From: Cerasicoccus arenae
GTDB taxonomy: Bacteria; Verrucomicrobiota; Verrucomicrobiia; Opitutales; Cerasicoccaceae
DNA: 64,000 nt
NCBI RefSeq assembly: GCF_014651635.1
Contig: NZ_BMXG01000001.1
Location: 319,180-383,179, forward strand
Reading direction: 5' to 3'
Shown: positions 9,629 to 18,500 of the stretch, in pieces
Layout of the letters: every line of letters begins with the position of its first letter
Numbering within the stretch: the stretch's first letter is position 1
The notes under the pieces: model-generated
The model's input: the letters and a program-made list of their open reading frames with translations, nothing else
The model's database searches: none
What the model was told of the DNA's origin: nothing
Made by a program: the position numbers and the translations under genes

Positions 9629-10150
9629 TCAGGTAATCTCCACTCCGAGGATTCCCTCTGCTTTTTCCCTATCCCCACCGCAAACATCGAGCACAAAGCC
9701 GACATAGTTTTCTTCCGCCAGTTGGAGGTGTTCCGCGAGCGAGGGCAAACCTTCAATATCAGCTTCCTTCAGTTGAGGACGGCGAACCTTTGACTCTTCA
9801 TACGCCTTTTCGACCGCTACCATTAACGAATCGATCTGGATCGGTTTTTCAATCACCAGATAGATGCCAACATCGAGCGCATCATGGGCCAGATCTTCGC
9901 TCGTAAAACCTGACATGAGTATAATGACCACATTGGGGTCTGTGTTCAGTAACCGCCTGCTAAGCTCCAGCCCATCCATGGGCTCCATTGCGTAATCAAT
10001 TAGAACAACGTCAAACCGACTTTGCCGATAGCGCATGAGTGCTTCTTCGCCGGAGGAAGCCCCGGCGCAAAGATAGCCAGTAGCACCCATAAGCCCGGTA
10101 AGCATTTCATGGATAGCGGGCAAATCATCGACAATTAGCAAGCTTGGCAT
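9629..10150 (-). CDS. Response regulator with REC domain and short Fis-like tail
   Basis: A receiver domain (residues 1-120) with the acidic pocket LIVDD, the phosphoacceptor D52 in LIDYAMEPMDG, the conserved T/S position in LMSGFTS and the lysine in IEKPIQ. Residues about 130-173 (LPSLAEHLQLAEENYVGFVL, then DVCGGDREKAEGILGVEIT) look like the beginning of a Fis-type helix-turn-helix as found at the end of NtrC-like regulators, but the usual final helix is short. There is no AAA+ domain between. It starts 31 bases after the GspF-like gene and is probably transcribed with it. No sensor kinase is present in the window. Confidence 0.88.
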   Translation of the reverse strand: MPSLLIVDDLPAIHEMLTGLMGATGYLCAGASSGEEALMRYRQSRFDVVLIDYAMEPMDGLELSRRLLNTDPNVVIILMSGFTSEDLAHDALDVGIYLVIEKPIQIDSLMVAVEKAYEESKVRRPQLKEADIEGLPSLAEHLQLAEENYVGFVLDVCGGDREKAEGILGVEIT

Positions 10151-10181
10151 AAGTTCACAAAGGGTATGGAGCTACATTTCA

Positions 10182-11342
10182 TTATCCACCGACCACGCTG
10201 GAAAGCTGGAAGATCGGCAAGAACATCGCCATAACGATACCACCAATTACCACACCCAACACACAGATCAAGATTGGTTCCATCAAAGATGTCAATGACT
10301 CCACAATATTGTTCACCTCTACATCGTAGAAGTCGGCAATCTTGTTCATCATACCGTCAACGTTACCCGTTTGCTCACCAGCCTTGGCCATATGCTTGAC
10401 CATGGAAGGGAAATACGGTGTATCCGCAATGACTTCCGATAACTGGCCCCCTTGACTGATGTGACGGCTAAAGCTAAGGCAGGCCGCCTCAATGAAGGTG
10501 TTGTTCGATGCGCTGGAACAAATTTCAAGGGTGCGGAGGATCGGCACGCCGCTTCGTAGCAGAATTGCATAAGTGCGGCAAAAACGAGAGATATTCACCT
10601 TTTGAGATAAGTTTCCGATAATCGGCAACCTACTAAAAAAGACATCCTTGGACCGTCGACCACGCGGAGTCGCCGTCACCCGTTTGAGCGTCCACACCAA
10701 TGCGACGCCACCGAGGATGATCCAGTGGATATTGTATTTCATGAAGTCCGAAATATCAATCAACAACTGTGTCGGCTTGGGTAACTCGGCACCGAAATCA
10801 GCAAACATTTCCGCGAAAACGGGGATAACAAAAATCAACAGCACGTTAACCAAAATCACTGCCAAGCTGATAACCGCGATCGGATAAGTCATTGCACTCT
10901 TGACCTTCTTCACCAACGCCAATGATTCCTCAAAATACATCGCCACCTTGGCCATAATGTCCGCCAAGGCACCCGACGCTTCACCAGCCTCGACCATGGA
11001 AACGAACAAGTTGGGAAAAGCACGTGGAAATTTGCGAACCGCATCCGAGAACGCTGTGCCGCCCGCGATGTCGTTACGAACATCTCGAATGATGATCTTA
11101 AAAACGGGATTTTCCGTCTGGTCCTGCAAAGCTTCCAGCGCACTCACCAAAGGCAAACCGGCCTCCAACATGGATGAAATCTGCTGGGTAAAAACAGCTA
11201 ATTCATCGAGTTTGATCTTCTTGCGGTGGGCTTGTTTTTCGTAAGCTTTTTGTTTGGCCAGTCGCTGCGATTCGGCAAACGAAACTTTTTTCTTGGAGCC
11301 AGCGGACGAAGAACTCGCCGCACTTTGACTTAACATCGCCAT
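10182..11342 (-). CDS. Type II secretion / type IV pilus inner-membrane protein, GspF/PilC family
   Basis: An inner-membrane platform protein of type II secretion or type IV pili, 386 residues. It has two T2SSF repeats (FTQQISSMLEAGLPLVSALE near residue 50 and FCRTYAILLRSGVPILRTLE near 255), each followed by a GE-containing segment (MVEAGEASG; MAKAGEQTG). Three membrane segments are visible: about 160-190, 210-230 and the C-terminal PILICVLGVVIGGIVMAMFL. The N-terminal 40 residues are a charged, Ser/Lys-rich tail. No GspE, GspG or secretin gene is next to it; the only neighbour in the transcript is a REC-Fis protein. A lone prepilin gene lies at 50.8 kb. Confidence 0.92.
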   Translation of the reverse strand: MAMLSQSAASSSSAGSKKKVSFAESQRLAKQKAYEKQAHRKKIKLDELAVFTQQISSMLEAGLPLVSALEALQDQTENPVFKIIIRDVRNDIAGGTAFSDAVRKFPRAFPNLFVSMVEAGEASGALADIMAKVAMYFEESLALVKKVKSAMTYPIAVISLAVILVNVLLIFVIPVFAEMFADFGAELPKPTQLLIDISDFMKYNIHWIILGGVALVWTLKRVTATPRGRRSKDVFFSRLPIIGNLSQKVNISRFCRTYAILLRSGVPILRTLEICSSASNNTFIEAACLSFSRHISQGGQLSEVIADTPYFPSMVKHMAKAGEQTGNVDGMMNKIADFYDVEVNNIVESLTSLMEPILICVLGVVIGGIVMAMFLPIFQLSSVVGG

Positions 11343-11460
11343 AATTTTGCAGGATCAAAGGTTCAGTAAATGCAATAGCAGTAAAAAACAGCAAGATCGC
11401 TATTTTATTAAATATACTTGACCCACTTAGGTAACAAGGTCAAGCCTTCGCCTCTTACTT

Positions 11461-11535
11461 GCGGGTGTAGTACAACGGCTAGTATATGAGTTTTCCAAAC
11501 TTGGGATGAGGGTTCGATTCCCTCCACCCGCACCA
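11461..11535 (+). tRNA. tRNA-Gly (anticodon UCC), CCA encoded
   Basis: A full cloverleaf can be drawn. The acceptor arm GCGGGTG pairs with CACCCGC, followed by discriminator A and an encoded CCA (11533-11535). The T-arm is GAGGG-TTCGATT-CCCTC. The anticodon loop TTTCCAA gives UCC, which reads GGA glycine codons. The anticodon stem has two G-U type pairs. A remnant of a tyrosine integrase reads into its 3' end from the other strand, the classical arrangement of a tRNA used as an attachment site. Confidence 0.93.
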
Positions 11536-11825
11536 AGTTTCACTTTGGTCAAGTCGTGGCAATCGGCGTCAAGCCACGAAATATCAACGGTTTGCGAAAT
11601 TTCCTTGCCGTCGCTTAAATTGCTAAACTGTGACAGCAAACGCCCCTGAAAGTCTATATTTTGTGGGGCTATTTGTGGGGCATGTGCTTTAACCCTCTCT
11701 TTACAATCAACCGGTTCACCAAGCCAAGGCAGGGTCCCAACCGCATTAAATGTCGGAAGCTGAGAAGCGTCTGTATAGACTTGCTTGGGCCCCACCTTTC
11801 GGTCCATGTTCAATGACTATAATCT
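11536..11825 (-). pseudogene. C-terminal remnant of a tyrosine integrase next to tRNA-Gly
   Basis: The minus-strand frame reads NMDRKVGPKQVYTDASQLPT and then FNAVGTLPWL, which resembles the end of tyrosine recombinases, where the catalytic tyrosine sits in a short x-x-x-YTD motif after the LMRHSDMRLT-type box. A TAG stop lies four codons upstream and nothing of the catalytic domain remains on the other side, so this is only the C-terminal piece. The frame then runs through a poorly conserved tail (to about 11540) into the tRNA. I read it as the scar of an integrative element that entered at this tRNA. The call rests on a short motif, so it is tentative. Confidence 0.45.
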
Positions 11826-12432
11826 GACTGACCGTATCCACTTAAACAGAGCCGCTTGCCAAGTTAGTCTGGGCCTTTAGAAAGGACACAAGCTATGAGA
11901 GGCAAACCATGCAACCGCTCCGTTCGCCCGGGCAACAGAGGCAAGTTGCCCCTGGCACCTCGATAAAGGCGTTCTGCAGACTCCAGACATTGCGCGACGC
12001 AAAGGCCTTATGGCTCGCTGCCGCCGGTTCGACCAGTGGCTTCGGTAGAGCCTGTTGATTGAATTCCCGTCTGACGGATTTCGATTGCCCTTTGACACAG
12101 GCAATTGAGCGAGAAGAAGATTCTGAAGCAAACGAAAACCAAGAACAGTCTTAGGATCGCAAAGGTTCTTTCACCTAAGCCAATTTCTAACGCGGTGCCG
12201 TTCAGCAGAATATTCCGTTCCTCATGGATACGAGGAGCATAGAAAGATAATGCCTCGCCACTGAATAATTGGAAACGAACGAGATTAGTCACCGACTTTG
12301 CTCCTTTAGACAAATCCGTTGCATTTTATTAGCACGAAATCGATGCATTTACGCGTTTTCATACTCTATTATAGAGCAATTTTAAAAATGACAAAGTTAG
12401 AACTAAATAGCTTAAAATCAACATCTTACAGA
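11826..12432. other. Gene-poor stretch between the two tRNAs
   Basis: I see no convincing gene here. Two overlapping minus-strand open frames exist (11877-12131, and 12008-12313 starting with TTG). The second has a hydrophobic patch (TFAILRLFLVFVCFRIFFSL) but no family signature and no ribosome-binding site. The right part (12310-12430) is AT-rich. The stretch fits decayed DNA of an integrated element next to the integrase remnant. Confidence 0.4.
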
Positions 12433-12507
12433 TGGTGCCCCCAGTGAGACTCGAACTCACATTAACGGTTTAGGAAACCGCGGTTCTATCCATTGAACTA
12501 TGGGGAC
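12433..12507 (-). tRNA. tRNA-Arg (anticodon CCU), CCA encoded
   Basis: On the minus strand the acceptor arm GTCCCCA pairs with TGGGGGC (one G-U pair), followed by A and CCA (12433-12435). The D-arm contains AATGGATAGA, the T-arm is GTGAG-TTCGAGT-CTCAC, and the anticodon loop TTCCTAA gives CCU, reading AGG arginine codons. Minor-codon arginine tRNAs of this kind are common integration targets; no integrase is directly attached to this one. Confidence 0.92.
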
Positions 12508-12811
12508 CCTTGGTTATCAATTGTTTATGAACTATAGCTGTGGAATTCTTGTAAAGTTCTACCAAAAATTCTACTTTGTGTCTTGGCATCCACTTATGTT
12601 CTTCAAAACGCCTTGAACGCTTAAAGATGAGTAGTTGGATGGCAAGTGCATACGTTTTTGAATTGTCGTAAAAATCCCTTGGCAAATTTTTTAAAGTATG
12701 ATCCGCTGGATGGGGATTGCTTTTGTTAACCTTGGCTTTACGTGACATTTTATGAAAAAGTCGACAACGAGTAAGTAAGGTCAATCCCCAAAGCAAACTC
12801 GGATCGAGGCA

Positions 12812-13397
12812 ATGCATTGTGTCGACCCCCACCTTGCACTGGTTTTTGATTTGGAAAGCACACTCAAGTGGGAAGCTAAGGTTCTTGTGCAGCATATAGA
12901 GGCTTTCAATATCCCAGGGAGGATGAAGGGTGAAGGTAAGGATTGCTTTTGGATCAAAAACGTTGAGGCCATAGGAAATTCCAATTTCTTTGGTGGACAG
13001 ATCGAGGAGGTCATTCGTTCGCTTCGTTAAATGGCTCTATCCCTTTGATTTTCAGTCGACTGACATCGCAAGCGTCAGCTTCGACGATCGCCTGCTAGTT
13101 CCGAAAGTGTCCAGTAAGCATGCACGGTCATGCTTTCTATACAGGGAGTTTGAGGAACCATATAACCTATTCGTAAATGGTCCATGTTCGGCCTTTGTTG
13201 ATCATTGCCTCCAAACCTCTGACGGAAGCTTGAGGGTGACCAAAACTCTCTACAGTGAAAAAAAGGCTGACACGATAGATGAGAAGAAATACCTCATGCT
13301 CGCTTGTATGAGGATTTCAGAGAGGGATTTGGACTCTGAGGATTGGCTGAGCATAACAGAGTATCCATCGAGCGATTCGACGAGTCCACGTATGTAG
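12812..13397 (+). pseudogene. Unrecognised gene, apparently split by a frameshift
   Basis: Two overlapping plus-strand frames (12812-13030 and 12990-13397) join into one plausible protein of about 190 residues if one frameshift near 13015-13030 is allowed. The first part reads VFDLESTLKWEAKVLVQHIE...GEGKDCFWIKNVEAIGNSNF, the second continues KWLYPFDFQSTDIASVSFDD. I know no family for it. The DNA is AT-rich compared with the core genes, as expected for acquired sequence. A shadow frame on the minus strand (12470-12895) runs into tRNA-Arg and is less likely. Treat as hypothetical. Confidence 0.3.
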
Positions 13398-13750
13398 GCA
13401 TTAGTTTACTCCTTGGTTAATGTTCATAGTCCAAAAAGCATTCTGCCGCATTCGATTATCTTATGCGCTATGGACAATCAGAGCTGAAGGATGGTTGGAT
13501 GAAATTGAATGTATTGTATTAATTTACTGTCACATTACTGTGGAACAAGCGAATTTTATTGCTGACATGTAGTATTGGCTTTTTCTTAAGGAGTTTCCAA
13601 TACACATCATTGGTGGATTTTGGAAGTTGGGGCTGAAATGCGCTGCGAGTGGGAGTGAATATTAACGAATTTAGCGATAAATTAATTAAGGCTATATGAA
13701 ATGATGGGTTACAAATTCCATCGAACATTACTAAAATGACATAACAACAC
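13398..13750. other. AT-rich intergenic region before the RHS-associated cluster
   Basis: About 350 bases without a gene that I can support. The composition is clearly AT-rich. It must contain the promoter for the helical-repeat protein at 13751, but I cannot pick a convincing -35/-10 pair. A minus-strand frame (13519-13824) has no protein-like character. Confidence 0.4.
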
Positions 13751-14479
13751 ATGCGCCAGACCTCTAAGCATTTTTTAACACAAGTATTCGCATATTTTTT
13801 CTTATTGATGGTCCAGGTGGCCAATGTAAATGGGGATACGTATTCGGAGTTTGAGGCGGCAAAGGCAGAGCTGAAGGCTGCTCAAGACGCCTCCGAAGAG
13901 GCGCATATACAGCTTCGTGAGCAAACCAAGGAGCTGTCGCCTGAGGCGCGCCGTGAAGCAGTCAAAGAGTGGGAGCAGGAACGTGGTCCTGACCGGGTGG
14001 AGCTGTTACGGCTAAAGGCTCAGGTGAAATCGTTGAGCCTGGAAACATCGAGTAGAACTTTCATGCCGGAAGCGGTTGTTGCCGACGCTACGGATGAGGA
14101 GCGTGATTTAATTGTGGCCCGCAATGCTTTCGAACAAGCCAGATTCAATCAAAGGGAAGCCCTCCGCAATGCCAGCCCGGAGGAGCGTCGAGCGGCTTGG
14201 AAAGCATTTGATCGTGCGCATCAGATTGAGATTGTTGAGTTGCGCGCAATGATTACGATGGCAAAGGGCCAGCGCAAAAGTGCTCAATCAGCGCCAGCTT
14301 TTTCTATTCTGGACCTGCCTGCTGGGCTGTCTGTTGCCCAGACAGATCGCCGCGTAGCTGAATACAACTCGGACAAGGCTTTCTTTGAGTGGCGTGAACA
14401 AATTAAAGACTTTTCCCCGGAATCACGCCGCAATGCGGTGAAGACGTTCGAGGCGGCTCAAGCCCCTCAAGCCGAATAA
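13751..14479 (+). CDS. Exported helical protein with three SPE-R-R repeats
   Basis: A 242-residue protein with a signal peptide (MRQTSKHFLTQVFAYFFLLM, then VQVANVNG) and an otherwise helical, charged mature part. Three copies of a degenerate helix-turn-helix-like unit are visible: LREQTKELSPEARREAVKEW (about residue 55), REALRNASPEERRAAWKAFD (about 137) and REQIKDFSPESRRNAVKTFE (about 216). The common core is R-E-x3-5-SPE-x-RR-x-A-hydrophobic-K. I know no named family. It is the first of four same-strand genes for exported proteins that end with the RHS giant. The repeats could bind a partner of the cluster, but that is conjecture. Confidence 0.7.
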   Translation: MRQTSKHFLTQVFAYFFLLMVQVANVNGDTYSEFEAAKAELKAAQDASEEAHIQLREQTKELSPEARREAVKEWEQERGPDRVELLRLKAQVKSLSLETSSRTFMPEAVVADATDEERDLIVARNAFEQARFNQREALRNASPEERRAAWKAFDRAHQIEIVELRAMITMAKGQRKSAQSAPAFSILDLPAGLSVAQTDRRVAEYNSDKAFFEWREQIKDFSPESRRNAVKTFEAAQAPQAE

Positions 14480-14513
14480 TTTAAAATGAAGCCCGTTTAA
14501 TCTTACCAACCAA

Positions 14514-15527
14514 ATGAAAATTTTATCTACAATGAAAATATCATCCGTCACCCTCGCCGCCCTGCTTTTGCCCGTTGTCACCTTAACTGCTGGAAATTAT
14601 GGCGACGTGATTGAAGAGCTGCTCAGCGATCCCAATGATGCGGGTCCATCCCTTCTGGTGGATGGTGATTTGGTGGTTGGGGATGAGACGGCTCCATCTC
14701 ACAGCATCGACACCGTCCTGTATGGCGGATTGTCAGTCATTGGAAATCCCACCCTCAATGTCGTTGTGTTTGGCGAGTATACGAGCGAGGCAAGCAATGG
14801 CATGCCTGAGGGAGATGGTCGGCGTTTGGTTTGGCACACGGGAAAATCGGCTTTTCGCGTCGGTAAAGTGTTCGACGGTAGCTGGGATAATTCTGAAATA
14901 GGCGACTTTTCCATCGGCATGGGCCGCAATGTCAAGGCGACCGCTTACAATACGTTTGCGGTGGGCGAGGATGCCCGGGCGACCGATTTGCGCGCGATTG
15001 CGATAGGCAACGCAGCATGGGCAACGGGAGATCGGTCCATCGCTTTGGGCACGTTGGCTAAAGCCGAGGGGCCCAAAGCGTTCGCGCTGTTTGGCTCAGA
15101 AGCCAACGCGCCTGGTGATGGTCAAACTACTGGTTATTCTATCGCCATGGGGCTCAATTCGGAGGCCAGGAATTCGCATGTGATCGCGCTTGGTCATAAC
15201 AACTATGCTGGCGGTCTGGCTTCATTCGCAATCAACGAAGACACAATCGCCACTGGCAGTTACTTATTTGCGAGTGGGTCTGGTACCAATGCGAATGCTT
15301 ACGCCTCGTTTGCGATCGGCCAATATAATGTCGGTGGCTTTAGCTCCACCAGTGGAGATACTGCGTGGGACGATGCTGATCCGCTCTTTGAAATCGGCAT
15401 CGGCGACGATGATCAAAATCGCGCTAACGCCCTGACCATTTACAAAGATGGAAAAGCTGAGTTCAGTGGTGCAGTTATGATGACTCAAGCCCAAGGCGAC
15501 ATCGATATGGGTACATACGGCAATTAG
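14514..15527 (+). CDS. Exported YadA-head-like beta-roll protein
   Basis: After a signal peptide (MKISSVTLAALLLPVVTLTA) and about 110 residues of unclear fold, the protein has a run of 14-16 residue repeats such as FSIGMGRNVKATAYNTFAVG, AIAIGNAAWATGDRSIALGT and SIAMGLNSEARNSHVIALGH, the pattern of the left-handed parallel beta-roll of YadA/Hia heads. The trimeric membrane anchor (YadA C-terminal domain) that would hold such a head on the cell is absent; the end reads LTIYKDGKAEFSGAVMMTQA, like the tail of phage or verrucomicrobial head-like proteins. Thus it is probably secreted or attached by another route. 34 bases separate it from the previous gene; it probably shares the transcript. Confidence 0.72.
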   Translation: MKILSTMKISSVTLAALLLPVVTLTAGNYGDVIEELLSDPNDAGPSLLVDGDLVVGDETAPSHSIDTVLYGGLSVIGNPTLNVVVFGEYTSEASNGMPEGDGRRLVWHTGKSAFRVGKVFDGSWDNSEIGDFSIGMGRNVKATAYNTFAVGEDARATDLRAIAIGNAAWATGDRSIALGTLAKAEGPKAFALFGSEANAPGDGQTTGYSIAMGLNSEARNSHVIALGHNNYAGGLASFAINEDTIATGSYLFASGSGTNANAYASFAIGQYNVGGFSSTSGDTAWDDADPLFEIGIGDDDQNRANALTIYKDGKAEFSGAVMMTQAQGDIDMGTYGN

Positions 15528-15558
15528 CAGCGCCGATACGCAATCCTTTAGAAAAATC

Positions 15559-18500
15559 ATGAGACTATTCCCTTTCCTCTTCTTATTGCTTTGCGCAGCA
15601 TCTGTGTTGAATGCTGGGCCTACTTATCCAGCGTGGTGGCTTAGTGAGGGAGTCGTGGCTAGTCAACCGCCTCCCGCACCTGGAGAGGCCGGTTATGATC
15701 AGGCAACTTACGATGCCTGGATGGCGAGCAACTATGGGGTCGCGAACCTTGGGCAGGCGAAGAATTTGGCGCATGCTGCTTATGATGCGATGGAGGCCGC
15801 CGAAACCGGTTCGGCAGGAACTACAATCTCAACGATGGTGGGTAATTTCTCTACCGATCCAGACGACAACTACGTCGCTCTAAACCTCGGTCAACTGAAG
15901 GCAATTGCTGCCCCCTTTTACGAAAGAATGCATGCAGTCGGTTTTTTGGTAACCCTGACCGATGGCACCGTGATTACTAGTGGCGATGAATACCCGTGGA
16001 ATCCAACGACCCCAGTTTCTGAAAACTATGCTCTAGCGAATCTGGGGCAGCTTAAGCATGTGTTTTCCTTTACTTTAGATGGCTGGCCGCCTAGTGCAGG
16101 AGCGGATATCTCGATCATTTCCCCAACCAGCGGCACCTCAATATTAGAGGGTGAATCAATCAGCATAAAAGCATGGGCGACTAACGTAGGTGCTGAAATT
16201 GATCGGGTTGAGTTTTACGTAGACGATGTGCTTCAGTATGAAACAGGTTATGCGATTGATGATGTCTATACGTGGACATGGTATAACGCGTCGTTAATTA
16301 ATGATTCAGATACTGCTCACGCGTTAAAAGTGATCATGGTGGATGTTAATAGCTATCAAGTCGAGTCGGATACGAGCACTTTGAATGTGTATTTAGACTC
16401 AGATAACGACCATTTACCGGATTGGTGGGAGATGTCCAACTTTGCAAATCTGGATGAATTCCCGGATGGTGATCCCGATCAAGATGAAGCAACCAATTTA
16501 TTTGAGTATGTGAGTGGTACCGATCCTAACAACGAACTGGATGACCCAGCCAATGCTGATTCAGTTGTTGCTTTGGTCGCGCCACTGGATGGCGACTCAA
16601 TTTTAGATAAGCAATCAATGATAATTAGCGCAATGGCGACTGATAACGATACAACAATCGAGCATGTAGAATTCTACTATGATGCAACTTTGATTGCTAG
16701 CGTCTATACGCCGACGTCTGAGGACGTCTACACGTGGAATTGGCATAATTTACCGATGATTGGCACTGACGCAACTTATTCACTAACTGCTGTTGCGGTT
16801 GATATTTATGGCCACCGGGCAACTTCCTCTGCGATCAATTTAAGTATAGAAGTAGATTCGGATGAGGATGGCCTTCCGGATTTTTGGGAATTGGCCAAAT
16901 GGTCTAATTTGGATCAGGACGGCTCGGGAGACCCGGATAATGACCAAGCCAATAATTTATTTGAGTTCACACATGGCACAGAACCGCATGTTGCCGATAC
17001 CCCCTACCTTAATGCGCTCTCCCTCGTGAGCGTTGACTCTCCACAGGATGGAGACAAGTATTTTGTCGGTGAGTCTCTGGAGCTGACAGCCACGGCAACC
17101 GATTCTGATACTTCCATTGAGCGCGTCGAGTTTTACGCCAATGCACAACTAATCGGAACGGATTACTCGCCCAATCCAAACAGCGGGTATTCGTTTAATT
17201 GGGCTGATCTCCCTCTGGAGAGTGATGCGGATACTACCTACACGTTTTTTGCGCGAGTTATTGACGAATATGGCCATCTGGTTGATTCGGCCAACGTGAG
17301 TATCACCGTCTGGAAGGACACCGACACAGACGGCCTACCGGACACTTGGGAAATTCAATATTTCACGAACTTGGATGCCGACCCCACGGGCCATTCGGAT
17401 GCGGATAAGGCCAATAACCTCTTCGAATTCCTCAACGGGACAAATCCCGTGATCGAAGATATCCCCTCGCCCAACGCAGAATCTGTCATCACACTGATTT
17501 TGCCTTCACCCACCGGCTCGCAAGTCTGGCAGGACGAATCCGTGGAATTGGCCGCTACAGCAATGGATGCCGATACCGAGATTGATCGCGTGGAGTTTTA
17601 TTACGATGACAATTTCATCGGTGCGGTTACTAGTCCAATTCAGGGAGATCTATATTACATGCTTTGGAATGATCTGCCGAACCTTGGGAATGGGCTGGTG
17701 ACAACGTATATTACCGCGAAAGTCATCGATGTTTACGGACACAGGGTAGATGCCTTGCAGGAGGCCCCATTAGACATCCGCGGTGACGCCGATGGAGATC
17801 GCTTACAGGATGATTGGGAGATCACTCATTTTGGTGTCATCGATCATGATCGACAGGGAGATTTCGATGGTGACGGTTATCTGAACGGCTTTGAGCATGA
17901 TAACAGTACGGACCCGACCGATAACAACGATTACCCCTTGGATAATCCATCGGTAATCGCCCTCGTTTCCCCGCTGGACGGCTCTACTGTATGGGAGGGT
18001 GAGGCCGTATCGCTGAAAGCTTCGGCCACCGATAGCGATTCCATTTTGGATCGGGTTGAGTTCTATGCAGACGGGACGTTGCTTGGCATCGACTTCTTGG
18101 CGGCCAACGACGTTTACGCCTACAACTGGAAAAAGCCGACTGCTGATCTCAATGACGGCATTACAGCGCGCATCATCATCGCCAGAGTTTACGATAGCTT
18201 TGGCCATTCAGTGGATTCGGGCGCCATCACACTGAACGTCATCGAGGACAAGGATGGGGACCACATGCGCGATGATGACGAGCGATATTACTTCGGTGGA
18301 TTGTCCCAGGAGCCGAATGGTGACTTTGATGGTGATGACGCCTCGAACCGATTGGAGTTGGATGCAGGTAGCGATCCAACCAATATTAATGACACGCCCG
18401 GCGGCTCGCCTACGGTTATTGCCTGGAATTCTCCGATTGACGGCGATATTGTCTGGCAAGGCGATGCGCTCAACTTGGTGGTTGCCGCCAGTGATGCCGA

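Noticed and set aside
11877..12313. Two overlapping frames between the tRNAs
   Set aside because: Start by TTG or lacking a ribosome site, no family pattern, in decayed DNA.
12470..12895. Minus-strand frame of 141 codons running into tRNA-Arg
   Set aside because: Its end is the translated tRNA (GPHSSMDRTAVS, a known annotation artefact); no ribosome site; competing plus-strand frame is more protein-like.
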